A DNA stretch of 64,000 nucleotides from Perkinsus olseni. Taxonomy: Eukaryota; Perkinsozoa; Perkinsida; Perkinsidae. This document shows, one piece after another, positions 1 to 11,093 of this stretch (positions are counted from its first letter, which is position 1; each line of letters opens with the position of its first letter). The notes under the pieces are model-generated. The model was given only the letters and a program-made list of their open reading frames with translations. It was not told where the DNA came from and ran no database searches. Both the position numbers and the translations under genes were made by a program. The stretch lies in contig JABANP010000216.1 of the NCBI GenBank assembly GCA_013115135.1, positions 1 to 64,000 on the forward strand, read 5' to 3'.

Positions 1-2037
1 AAATACTGAGAGGAAACCCAAAGTTTGATTTTGGGACAACGTGATCCTCGCCGTTGAACTGGGTAGTAGTGGAACCGTGTGGCTAGATGTAGATATACGA
101 ATCACGATGACCGAGCTGTGAACCATTCCTCCCAGGTTGCATCCACTCAAACCAACACCTCAACCACCCAAGCATAGGCTATCTTGGCATTGTAGGATAC
201 TGGATGATTCATGTCTCGAGGATAATTTTACAGCACCTTCCCCGATAAAACAATCCAAGGATAAAATAGAAAGCGATGAAATGATCCTACCTGAGCTGAC
301 TCTGTTTTTGTTTGTTAATCTGAGTAGTTAGAAATATACCTCAATTCCCTACTACCCCATCATATTCTCTAATCCCTCAGTAGTCTAGCTTCTGCAGGAC
401 TGAGCGCCACTCTGTAAATACCACCAACAATATCCAGCAAATGAGCAGCGCTTGTACACAACGTTTTATCGGTGATGATTAGTTTGTAACTCGTCTAGCA
501 GGCTTTTCTCCAATCTTGTAAACCATGCTGAATAGATGATAATGAGATGAACTACAGAGATGAAATAAATGCATTCCATTTCCAAATGATATGCGCTTTA
601 TCGTTGTGTCATCAAAAATTCATAATCAGGATGACGACACTCGGTACTCGATTTCAAGCCAGTGGTCAGACATACAAGATCTCCAGAGGTGGAAGCTCCC
701 ACTGCGTCAAAAGCCTATCGGCACGCGGGAGCCAACTCGTCGAATGCTACTTAGGAATCACCGGCACATAATGCGTATTAGTTGTTGAAGTTTGAATAGG
801 TGCGGAGTTAAGCATAATAATTCATCTTCGAATACTAATTTCACTCGGCTGTGACCGAGCAGATCTTCATTGGTGTAGAAGCTCGGTTAGGTAGACACAC
901 CACGTCTCTGTCGTGAATGCGCAGTTATAGCGATTGGTGGTCGTGTTTTCTTTGACCCCATACGATTCCACTAATATATCCATAATGGGCATGCCATGTA
1001 GCCCATGTTGCAGGAAGTCCTTCTCAGGGCACCATACGTATGTACCAGTTCCATTCGTACATCAGAGAACAAATCACTGGTGGACGACTTCCGCTCGACG
1101 GATAGATTATTCACGACAGCAAGCTGGGTACAAGCTGTCGATAAGGCAGTTGTTAGCTTTACCGGTAGCTGTACCAAATACCACGAAACGATTACGTAAC
1201 GTTTCAACATAGCGACACTGGAAGTCGTCTTCAGCATCATCGTTAATGAACGCTAGCGGGTCAGTTTGTGATACTGGAGATCGTTGTTTGTTCTCGTCGC
1301 AAACGTCCTCTTGCAGGCTCCTTTATGCGGAAATGATGCTAGTGATTGCAACATAGACCATTTTGGCGACACTGAATTGCATGATTCTGATGCTGTTCTT
1401 GAATGCGCTTGTTGAGTGCACACCTGCATAGAATGAAAAAGTTGTTTGTCAGTGTAGTTAAATACTTACGATAGAAGCCAATTCTCCGGTAGACTTTGAT
1501 ATCTTCAAGTCTGCATCTACCGTGGTTTTATACGCAATTAGTGGAGGTCTATCAGCTGAACCTGTACTGTCTTTCATAATGTAATGTCGAGGAGGAGTGA
1601 ACATAGTTTTGATTGAGTAGAGATAGAGGCTGCGATAGAGAAGTAATTAAAAGTGAGCTAGAATGTAGATTTTTGAGTGACAAATCTCCTAACAAAAAAA
1701 ATCAATCATATAGCAACATGCAGAATCGATTTGTAGATTCGACTGAAGTCTTAATTACATTCCACGTGCCAGGAACATATTCCTATTATTTTACGAAAAA
1801 ATACTATTATGCGTATCAAGACATTTTTTTGTTGAGTAATTAACTAATGATACACTAGTAATTTGAAAATGCGGACATGAACAAAGTGAGAATAGATTTT
1901 TTTCGGTAATCAAGCAGAATACATACAGCGATAGTAGGCGATTCTCACTAGTACTGGGAATGCTGTTAAACCACATAATCACACCTATACTCATAATCAA
2001 CCAAACATGACAGGAATAATATTAAAAGAATTGAATA
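1..2037. other. AT-rich stretch with no recognisable gene
   Basis: Only short open frames occur here and none resembles a known family. Composition matches the neighbouring Helitron-like coding region. Because that element runs on the minus strand, this stretch lies downstream of its C-terminus. It may hold the element's 3' non-coding end, but I could not identify a terminal hairpin or a CTRR end with confidence. Confidence 0.4.
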
Positions 2038-2679
2038 TCATACATCTGTATCTGATTTCACATAATAATCAATAAACTTTAAATGAGGATATTTCGAGCG
2101 GAATGCGTGTAGTAAGGTTTTCCCTTTAGATAAAACAATCGGTAATGTATCAGAAGGCTCAACCAAAATATGCCACGCGTGCTCAACTTCAGCTCGACAA
2201 GATTTATTATAGGAGTCGTTGCGAGCATGAAAAGGGAATCCTACTATCAACGCAGCGATCCGCCAAGGCATTAAATCGTTGATAGCAGTAAAAGATGCTC
2301 CTTTTAACCCCCTGTTGTGACTATTAAGACGTTGATAGATGTCTGAAGTGGACCCGATGTAAGAACTATTGACTCTCTTCGAACTGCATAAGCAATATAC
2401 ATACCCACCGCACTCCATATTTGGATCGCATACTCGTATTGATGCTGATTCGAAGTTGCCAATTACAATCCGAGTCGGATCACTGCTAGGGCAAGTTTTA
2501 GCAACTGCTTTCAATAGGTGAGCCATAGTCGTCATATCTGAAGACCGCTTCTGTAATAAATAACCAATTGTATCACGAATCTCGTTAGGAGTATTTATCA
2601 GTGTGATATCAGCAAGCCTCTTTACTCGAGATATGACCACCAGTAGTTGCTGCTTTTTCCCATAAAGCGAAACGCTCAT
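2038..2679 (-). CDS. PIF1 helicase C-terminus fused to a GIY-YIG endonuclease domain
   Basis: This is a single uninterrupted frame of 213 residues. Residues 12-26 (VVISRVKRLADI) match helicase motif VI of PIF1-type SF1 enzymes (usually ALSRV). Roughly residues 90-170 form a GIY-YIG domain: VYCL, then SYIGST, then RL..HN.G.KGA, a PW segment, GF, and a conserved E followed by HAWH. GIY-YIG domains cut DNA with a Tyr/Arg/Glu active site. Fusion in the same frame, directly after motif VI, means the nuclease belongs to the transposase polyprotein and is not a neighbouring gene. Upstream coding for motifs I to V continues in other frames. Known Helitron accessory nucleases are AP/exonuclease-type (Helentrons), and I do not know of a described GIY-YIG version. 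A Penelope-like retroelement, which also uses GIY-YIG, is excluded by the upstream Rep and helicase. Confidence 0.8.
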   Translation of the reverse strand: MSVSLYGKKQQLLVVISRVKRLADITLINTPNEIRDTIGYLLQKRSSDMTTMAHLLKAVAKTCPSSDPTRIVIGNFESASIRVCDPNMECGGYVYCLCSSKRVNSSYIGSTSDIYQRLNSHNRGLKGASFTAINDLMPWRIAALIVGFPFHARNDSYNKSCRAEVEHAWHILVEPSDTLPIVLSKGKTLLHAFRSKYPHLKFIDYYVKSDTDV

Positions 2680-2684
2680 CCGAG

Positions 2685-4281
2685 CTCGGTGTAGCTAATC
2701 GAGTTGTGAGTTGAGGAACTGTCAATCCAAGAGCTTTATGTATGGTACAGCTAACATGATTTTTTTCAATGGGTATTGTCTTCGCTTCATTGTTACGGCC
2801 TCAACAATAATGTCATACCCAACGTCACGGCTGATGCGAACAGATAACCAATCGCTTGGTGGGTTTGAAACATCAATATTATTCGCAAATTGGATACCAA
2901 CAGGTGCCACCAATATACCAACAGTTCCAGCCCTATTGCCATCAGGAATTCCAGTACAAATACCCAGTTGCCCTTGACTGTAGTTTACAGTTCCATCTGC
3001 TGATAAGCCATTACGAGTAAACCGTAGTATTAAAACCAACGGCCAGCTTTAACTCATACGGCTCAGAACAATACTTATCTAACTTCTTGCTCATCATTAA
3101 CGTAGCTGGTTTCCATGTACTATGTAGTCCACCTTCATTGAGCTCATCTTCTGCAATGCTCGTGTAAATATGATCCCCATGCAGCTCTCGTCGCCGTAGA
3201 TGATTGTTAAAAAGCAGTTAGAGCTGCTTGCTCACTACATCGCTTACTATAAACCTCAAAGCTGGTAAACCCAAACTCATCGCGCACCAACTCAATAGAC
3301 GATACCAAATTACAGTTAGCAATCAAAGCCTCGCATAAATAATTTTTCCCTTCTTCACTCACCGGATATGTCGGATCTCTCAAAATATTTATACATCGCT
3401 GCAGTGTCGGATCTTGGGCAGCTCTAACCTGTTCTTGCAACTCGTAAACATTAAAGAGAGAATGCATAAACGGAGATACCCACAATGACCGCCCAGTTAT
3501 TTGGCTCAATTGAAAGGGATCTCCAGTGAGCAACAGCAATACACCCCCATAAGGAGTTTTTTACTTTCCTCAACGTACATAAAAATATCACTCAAGGCAG
3601 TAAACAGACATTGATCGATTAGACCGCACTCGTCTATCAATATAACATCAAGGCTGAGTAAAAAACGATAGCTTCAAGCCGTTGCCTCGTAATTTGCGCA
3701 CAGCAGAGTAAGCAATTTCTGACGCTGTTACAAGACGCCCACCTTTGTTGACACCGACTCCGAATAAATTATGGAGATGGAAACCTCCGAGCAGCAATGA
3801 TCGTTCGCTACTCAGAGCACTCGTAGTCACTTCAAGGCCCCTACTGCGAGCGAACATAGCACTTAACATACATAATGTTGTCTTACCAGAGCCCGGGCAT
3901 CCCACCAAAAGAATATATGGCACAAACACACTCGATGTGCTACGAAAGTAATTGATCGTATCAACACACGAGCGTAGAACATAACGCTGTTCGGAGACGG
4001 ATGCAGGTGATTGCCCGACACATGGTGAAATAGAGGGTATCCATGAGAGTGGGGATCCCAGTGTACAACCAAGTAATGCTTCAGCAGATGGCATATTTGG
4101 AATTTCTAGCCGTAGAACTGCGTCTATGAAACGCTTCCTCGACTTGGTAATAAAAATCATCGAGTTCATCTGTATGAGCGGCTTCGATTTGACGTAACGT
4201 TATCAAAGGTGTTTCAACATAAACAATGCCACCACTATTAGTACACATGAAATGTGTGCAAAACATATTTTGCAATCGCAA
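2685..4281 (-). pseudogene. PIF1-type SF1 helicase domain of the Helitron-like element, frame-shifted
   Basis: Helicase motifs occur in order on the minus strand but in different frames. Walker A GCPGSGKTTL lies near 3880-3910, followed by the conserved SERSLLLGG..LHNLFG segment. Walker B LIDECG is near 3622-3645, motif III LLLLTGDPFQL near 3505-3540, and a TIHKALGLTVPQL segment (cf. HKAQGLTLP) near 2712-2752. Motif VI then continues in the next open frame (2038-2679). Frame changes fall at T6 (3557-3562), A6 (3660-3665), T7 (2760-2766) and T5 (2654-2658). The helicase unwinds DNA during rolling-circle transposition. Every key residue I looked for in motifs I, II, III and VI is present, which is unusual for an old pseudogene. 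Confidence 0.78.
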
Positions 4282-4353
4282 GATTTCTCGAGAAGCAACG
4301 GTGTGAACCGGGCATGGTTCGCAACTCGCTTCTAGCCCAAATATCCAATAATT

Positions 4354-5500
4354 CTATGACAGATTCCTCAGGATCATCTGGAGAAAAGAAGCCCACAAAA
4401 TCTCATAAGTTCGCACGAGAGAAGATGTTCCAAACAACTCAGACTCAGTCGTATACCGTCCATAATACAGAGCCAAATGAACCAACCATTTTCCACTAGC
4501 TGCTGGTAACGTTAAAGGTGGAACGATGATAGGAGGAATAGTTTGGACGAAATCTACCAGATTCGGGAATCGACTCGGATCTTCAAATAGTGGTTTGATA
4601 ACTTGATAATAATAATGATCCAATTTGTCATGGTAGAGTCCATGCTCGCCACGCAAAAACGCTGCGAGTATAATCATACAACCTTGGTATTGCTTGTTTC
4701 CTAACACGTACGATTCGGTTAGCACCATCCACCCAATACGCATGAGAGATATCAGGTATATTTACATACTTATTCAGCAAGATATGTGCATTAGATTCCG
4801 TTACTTTTTATGGGATAGAACGTGAACCATGATAGGTAAAAGTATAATATAAGCCACAAATAACAATTCCGGGGCTCGCAAACCAAAAGTGGTAATCTTA
4901 TCAATACTATAATCGTTGTTCTGCACCTCCAATATCAATGCTTGCTGTGTAGTCGAATACTGTCGGAAGGTCGTAAAATTGCAAGCATATTCTAACCGAA
5001 CTGACATTAGAATTACGCACAACTGAACACAGTAATAATTCCAAGATACGAACATTCAATATTCAACAATCTTGATCATTTCAACAACATTGAACAACCG
5101 ATCACACATGGCATTATGAATTGACGTTCAGCTCGACGTACACAATTACCATAACAACACATTATCTGAATCTTCTATGACAGTGATTTCCGAATATATC
5201 CTCTTCACTTAACTAATAAAAAGTAATAAACACAACATATAGTAATCTAAAAGGAAAACTTTATAGATCAGGCAATTGACTGCGTATCTCGACTTGTGTC
5301 AGATGTGAACCAGTTGCATGATTCCGAGCCTCAATCTTACTTCTTTTTAGCCTTAACTACCGGCCGTTCATCCAACGGATCTGTTCTCACATGAACAAAT
5401 CTAGCACTCGTCACCACATAGTTGAATCGCAGTATATAGAAAATAGCCTCTGGCAGCGATAACACTCGTCCCTGTATATCTCTCATATTACCCCTTTTTC
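4354..5500 (-). pseudogene. Rep-to-helicase linker of the Helitron-like element
   Basis: Several minus-strand pieces lie between the Rep Tyr motif and the helicase. Near 5345-5490 is a segment reading EAIFYILRF..VVTSARFVHVRTDP, with LDERPVV after it. The frame at 4801-5055 contains ITTFGLRAPELLF, like the FSLRPPEL motif common in Helitron polyproteins. The frame at 4354-4743 is a 129-residue segment containing HLALYYGRYTTESELFG. These are linker motifs by my recollection of Helitron proteins. Frames are discontinuous. No independent function is proposed. Confidence 0.55.
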
Positions 5501-5550
5501 AATTTTAAGTCTTTGAGTGGAAGATGATAACTTTATATTCTCGATATTCC

Positions 5551-6766
5551 CTACAACCACTTCAGTAGAAGAAGGCCCGGTTGCATGCAGTCGTGTTTTT
5601 TTATGTGCTCTTCAGCGCCAGCAGCATAAGACGCCAGATACCGAGCTGCCATAGTATAATCAACTAATTGTACGTTGCAGCTCGAGGCGAAAGATGCAAA
5701 ATATGAAGGGATTAACTGGACTCCACTGATGTAGTCCATCTGTTGCATACGACCAGCGTCCTGGTTGCCATTCAGGAGATATTGTGTAAACACCATCTGC
5801 GTCCACGGTAGCCCATCCAAGTTTAACGTACATAGATAATTCCTCGTTACTCAGAGACCGATTGATTTTTTATATACTCGGTAACCGGGGATGGCGTATA
5901 AAATGGCACTCGGCAGTAGAGCTCGCCGTCGTCACCTCGTTTTTTTGACACCGACCCTTCGAGCTAGTGCAAGAATGTCGTTGAAACATAAAGAAAGCAG
6001 CGCACATCTTCCCACTCTGCTTCACTTCGAACTAATTGTTTCACGAAGAGATCCTCTTTGAAAGCACAAAACTGCTTCAGAGAGCATACAATTCTTTTTC
6101 TTGGACTTTTCTATTGATTCATGACTCCAAATCAAAATATGACAATGAGGTAGTGACGATTCAGCACTTTGCCATTCGAACCGCATCCAATAACAATCAA
6201 TAGCCCCAAGAATATCATCATCCCCACCGCTGTATAAATATTCCAAAAAAACTACATACCAACTTATACCATACGACCACATATGGAGTACAGCTCGCTT
6301 GGAAAGCACATTCCTCTGGTACATCGCAGTTAGTTTGCAGAAAACACTCCCGCGCTTTAGTAATCGACTGTAAGCATGGCGTACCGTGTTGATTAGCAGT
6401 TATCGTAATAAAATACCGCGGACATGCCTTACCAATAAGAGCTGATAGCTCGCGCACATTTCGCCTAGAATCTGCAGAATCATAAGCAATATATTTCTCT
6501 CTAATATGCATAGGCATTTCCATACTGTCACCGCTGATATGTTCCCAGCCATGTTTAAGTACAACATTTCGAGTAGTAGTATTAAGCATGTGATTCAGGC
6601 AAACATCGAACATAAATAACGCATAATCACTATTAGACGAAGTTGGACATGACCAGTCTCGAAGTCTCATCACACAGTGATCACGAAATGATCGAAAACC
6701 ATATCGACGGTTCGATGCATTTTGCGTAAAGCGAAATAGGCAGGGCTCCTGGAATACACTTCTCAC
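5551..6766 (-). pseudogene. HUH-type Rep (Helitron-like N-terminal) domain, frame-shifted
   Basis: Three overlapping frames (6218-6766, 6022-6324, 5551-5820) carry the Rep nuclease core. Motif 1 is CPRYFITITANQ. The HUH motif is LPHCHILIW, with Cys between the two metal-binding histidines. Motif 3 is DYTMAARYLASYAAGAEEH. In canonical Helitrons motif 3 reads YxxKYxxK; here both tyrosines are kept but the lysines are replaced (Ser and Gly). Rep nicks and joins single-stranded DNA through these tyrosines. The change between the first two frames occurs at an A7 run (6245-6251). The substitutions could be lineage-typical or could reflect decay. Confidence 0.75.
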
Positions 6767-8568
6767 CAGTAGAATATGATAACAATTTCCAGAAAATGGA
6801 AGTGAAGATGAGGCTCTCAGGAAACAGCAACGGTAAACCCACTCCTGACTGTGACAGTGATACTATGTTCTGAAAATATCGCTGAGCAAATCTAGGTAAA
6901 CTTGAAGGATAACCACGACGACGTAGAACACCGCAAACATGATTAATCAAAAAAAACGCCGGAAACCGTAGAACGTTCCAAACCCAGAGGGACATCTGAA
7001 ACATTTGTGTACAGCTTAACATCCGGCTCTGAATCGTGAACATCGTTAAGATCATGGTCTCCATCAAATGAAAATCCACGTGACGAAGCACATGGACTAT
7101 CACTGGAGATCGTCGTCGCAGCAGCAATATCATAGTGCGAACTTGCCTGATCGGCCAAACTACAAGGAGCTCTCGTTTGTAGAGAAGAGAACTGTTTGTC
7201 ACTGTTCAGATAGATCGGATTGGATGAATTCTTCTGCATTAACTCTACATATCGACGTTTACAAACAGACACTCCACACGACAGACGGAACGGGCATGAG
7301 TACAATGCTTTATGAGGAGTAACTGAACAATCACTCTGTGAACAATATACTTGAGCAGGGAAGTCTTCTTTTTATCAGTAAAACTCTATGAACAGAGCAA
7401 TGCAAAATTGTCTGGCCTCTTAAGACCTGCATAATTGACTCAGTGAATTGTTCTTTCGTGAAATACTCATCCTCACTATACAAGCATATTCGCCAATCGT
7501 CGATCTCACAGAACGCTAACGCTTCAAATGCATCACTACATGCTATAGCATGCTGACCGTATTCCGCCAACCACCAGCTTTTTCCTCATGCCACCATGCC
7601 TAATATAAGCTCGAGGTGACCTTAGTGCATTGGACATGCATAGAGCACAAACCAACTCTTTCCCACCAGGACCATCGACCATCGAAGATAAGGACATACA
7701 CAAATTTGATGATCTTGTGGCATCTTTAAAAGCAAAGCACACTCCCAGAAGATACCAAGGCACCGGAAATTAGTGAAACGTCTCCATTGACTTGGACGCA
7801 TATGCTACACATATTCGCGCTCTGTGCGAACAAAACTAGCATGCGCATAACAACATATGGTGTATGTTCTAATACGATAGGCATAGATTGAACAACTTCG
7901 CGCCATAACCGTTTTTCGACGAGTGATTGCAGAGACCGCAGAGAACTTTGAATAACAGTTCTTTTGGAGTCATCAAACGAAGCGAGTCCTTTTACTACCG
8001 CGATAAAATGTTTGGTAGATGCTTGATTCCAAATGCGTGAAGATCCTAACATTCCCATAGCCTTGATTATATCGCGCATAAATTCATTAGATACCATGCA
8101 GCAAATAAGCAGTAGCCAAATGAAAATATTTACTGCGTCAAACAGCCTCGTGTTTGACAGCACCCACATAGGAGGCGACACTGGCCTAGCGCCATGACCA
8201 CCATACGGATGAGCATAAAAGATATGTGGTATATCCTCAGTGAGTTTCAAGCTACGATCACGTTCACGCATCAACACCGCATCCTTCGGATCAACTACAG
8301 TACTTCGCAATAGATCATCGGAAGTATGTATATCGGATAATGCTTCTGTTGCGCGTACAAGATGAAAAAGTATCGAACTCCGCATAACTCCAGCATACGT
8401 CCGTAAATACATGTCATACGCTACATCAGGTCTATTGCGCATAACCCAGGAATCCACAGACGCTGTTAATGGACAAACATAATCCCAACGCCTATCAGAC
8501 GTTAATGTAAAACTGCTTAAACCGCTCGACGATTCCTGTGCGGTATACAATCCCCAAGTACCCGACAA
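6681..8568 (-). pseudogene. Middle region of the Helitron-like polyprotein, unrecognised
   Basis: Minus-strand frames at 7726-8568 (280 residues), 7536-7763, 7331-7570, 6943-7305 and 6681-7202 probably belong to the same polyprotein, because they are collinear and lie between the Cys-rich N-terminus and the Rep core. The 280-residue frame has no domain I recognise. Its C-terminal part is a long helical region, and it contains IPHIFYAHPYGGHGARPV. The 7536-7763 frame has a CALC pair. The 6681-7202 frame contains GLPLLFPESLIFTSIFW and GALPISLY, a pattern I associate with the region before Rep in Helitron-like proteins. Confidence 0.45.
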
Positions 8569-9077
8569 GAATCCCGTTTTAGCATACTTTATAACCCGCG
8601 GTTTAACAGTGGCCAGTGCAGTATTATCAGCTGTCGGGAGAGATATTCCTCTGAGAAGTGGATTATGTGGCGGATATACAACCTAAACAGGCGAGCCCAG
8701 TCAAAGCCTTGGCCTTCAAGGTTCACATGATTAAACGTAAGGCACTACCTGAAGCGACGAGCCCAAACTATGATCACTACAACTGAGTATTGATAAGCCG
8801 TGCATAGCATCCACGATACATCCTCCTACGACAGGCCCGCTGTCAAATATCCCAGTGGACTCCATGCCATATAACCATGACGGACAACATCCCCGAAATT
8901 TCGATTCATTTCCCCCAAACAGCCTAAAACTGCCATAAATATAACTAATAAGATGTGCGAAAGATAGGTACCCAAATCCATCCTTCAAAGGGGCAAATAT
9001 GACACCCAAAGGGACATAAAACCTTTGGAAAAGTATGGCATATACTCGCGTCTACAAATTTGAATAATGGCATATCA

Positions 9078-9620
9078 TTATGAGGGTAATGGATGTTCCA
9101 CATAGTGTCGCGTGAAGTCAGCAACGAACCCCAACTCTATCTGCTCTTGGTTAAGTAATAGTCTCCAATGTAATTTGATGGTACGCGGCACGTAAAAGAC
9201 CATTTGTTCATGTATGCGAACAGGTGTACCATGGTAGATTAGTACCGAATACAACACTGACGGCCATGCATACCGCCATTGCCGCTTTTTCAAAACAAAA
9301 AAAGCGTAGCACTGCACACAGAGTATCCTCATGCCGTCTCCTCTTGTAAACCACTCGAAATACCTCGGCCCATATAACCGACGCTCTGTCTTAACAAACG
9401 ACAACGGATATTCCACCGTAGACGTTCGTTGACATACTGCACAGACTGAAATATCATGGTCATCATCCATTGTCGATACATGTACATTCTCCAATACGTC
9501 TAGAGCTTCCACGTGCTTTGTGAAAAGACAACGGCTACACAGCGATGACGTGATGGTACAGAATCTTCCACATCTTTCACAATGCAGCCTAGGCCGACGT
9601 TTAGCTTTCTTTTTAAACAA
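9078..9620 (-). CDS. Cys-rich N-terminal region of the Helitron-like polyprotein
   Basis: This frame of 180 residues starts with an ATG and a basic run (MFKKKAKRRPRLH). It then shows CxxC-type pairs: CERCGRFC, CSRC, CAVC and CVQC, spaced as two probable zinc-binding knuckles within the first 105 residues. A hydrophobic Trp-rich block (WRYAWPSVLYSVL) follows. N-terminal zinc fingers are common in Helitron replicases, and this is the most upstream open frame of the collinear set. It is therefore taken as the start of the polyprotein. No promoter was identified. Confidence 0.5.
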   Translation of the reverse strand: MFKKKAKRRPRLHCERCGRFCTITSSLCSRCLFTKHVEALDVLENVHVSTMDDDHDISVCAVCQRTSTVEYPLSFVKTERRLYGPRYFEWFTRGDGMRILCVQCYAFFVLKKRQWRYAWPSVLYSVLIYHGTPVRIHEQMVFYVPRTIKLHWRLLLNQEQIELGFVADFTRHYVEHPLPS

Positions 9621-10287
9621 TGATTGTCGTATCTATACAACACACACGTAGAGCCGCCTCTTTGATGAATTTCACATCAACTACTCCTGGCACACTATAT
9701 GATCTTCAAGGAAAAGCGCAACACTCAGACGCACGTTAGTTAAGCCAAGAATCAGAATTACTTGTGACACCCCCATTACTTGTGACATTCTTTATGGCCA
9801 ACTCTCGTAGATACACTACGAATGTCAATCTACGATGGCTGATCGAGTTGACATGACAACAACTGCTGAAAACACAATTGAATACCTACAACCTCACCAG
9901 AGTCATTTTCGCCTAAATTGTCATAATACTTATATTAATAGCGTATCATCTCAATGCGTAGCTTATATCACTCATTCGACATGAAACCATTTAGTATAAT
10001 AACTCCAAAGAAGACTTTCCAAGTAACAGATATTAATTCACGCTTAACAAGACCCTAATACCTTCAGTACAACAAAGACCAAATGTCCGTAACTCTCAAG
10101 AATTGATAAACTACAAATAATAGTCCAGACTCCCTTTGATATAATCAACATTTGACGAAAATCCAACTTCTTTAAGTAGACACAAACCACTTGTGAAACT
10201 TTCGAGTAAGATCATTCATCAAACTTAGTAAATTTGACAAATTATTTGCACCCTGTATACTAAAACTTACTCGCTCAATGCGTCACA
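9621..10287. other. AT-rich non-coding stretch upstream of the Helitron-like ORFs
   Basis: No coding sequence is recognised. It probably includes the 5' end of the transposon (on the minus strand) and its insertion boundary. A shift to GC-rich, retrotransposon-type composition follows within a few hundred bases. Confidence 0.35.
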
Positions 10288-10960
10288 TTGAATCCTTCTG
10301 TTTCGCTGCACGCGTGCACCAACTCACGAAATGTTTCTCCAGTTATTTCTCGAGAACTACTCGACAGATTTTCACCAACATTCGCGTGCTGTCTTAGTTG
10401 GACCATTTGGCACCTTTTTGGAAAGTTTGAGAAAATTCTGATGGTGAACAGAAAAAAAGACCACTTTTCTGGGGCACCTTTAGCCTTATGCGCAGGCTGG
10501 CGACGGATTAGTCTCGCTCGCCCGGAAATATTCCGTGCGGCGAGCCCGCTACCGCGTCTGTTTTGGTTTCTGGTGAAACCCGTCGCCTATCCACCTAGCT
10601 CTTCTCAGCCCCCTCTTGAAGAAGGCAGGTTGGCTGCGGCTCACGAGGGTTCACACTGTGAACTTCACAGTCTGTCGAGGGTAACGCTCCTTCTACGGTT
10701 AGAAGTACGACCACCACCCAACCACCAAGGGCATCTACGTCGTCCATGCTGATCCTAGGTGCCTCTATTCCTCCTTCTAAGGAGCTTCATCCCGGTTGGT
10801 TGGTTGTTTCTGCCGATGGTTCAACTTACCGAGGTTTGGCAGTTCTAGGCGACGAAGTCTCTGGCTCTGACCTCGTACCTTTACGACCTGTCTCCCTTCT
10901 GTCTACCACCGGTGTGCTGTCTACATTGGACCCTGAGACTGTGCACTACGTCTCCAGGTC

Positions 10961-11093
10961 TGTTGACCAATCCTTGGTCACTTGCTCTCTTACTCCATTC
11001 CCCAACGCACTCGAGCATGGAAACATGGTGGAATTACCTCCTCAGTGATCGCTTACCACGCCTTCTACCCTGTTGAGCACCAGTAATGGCACA
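10961..11093 (+). repeat. 133-bp direct repeat, copy 1 (contains the gag start codon)
   Basis: This block is identical by eye to 12796-12928 along all 133 bases. Flanking sequence differs on both sides. The gag ATG at 11086 lies in its last eight bases. Confidence 0.9.

Larger units (their letters stand above)
2038..9620 (-). mobile_element. Helitron-like rolling-circle transposon with a C-terminal GIY-YIG nuclease (frame-broken)
   Basis: The minus strand, read from 9620 down to 2038, gives in order: a Cys-rich N-terminal region; unrecognised spacer; a segment with the LPLLFPES..FW..GALP pattern I associate with Helitron-like proteins; Rep motif 1 (YFITITAN, near 6395-6420); the HUH motif (LPHCHILIW, near 6127-6153); a Tyr motif (RYLASYAAG, near 5606-5650); a linker with TFGLRAPELLF; a PIF1-type SF1 helicase; and a GIY-YIG domain. 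Rep plus PIF1 helicase in this order is diagnostic of Helitrons. The reading frame changes many times, so as written the element is not translatable. The five breaks I examined sit in runs of 5-7 A or T, so sequencing error is a live alternative to decay. Element termini were not found, so the limits given are those of the coding sequence. Confidence 0.8.

Noticed and set aside
2038..2679. GIY-YIG domain as part of a Penelope-like retroelement
   Set aside because: No reverse transcriptase lies upstream. Instead the same frame begins with PIF1 helicase motif VI, and Rep motifs lie further upstream.
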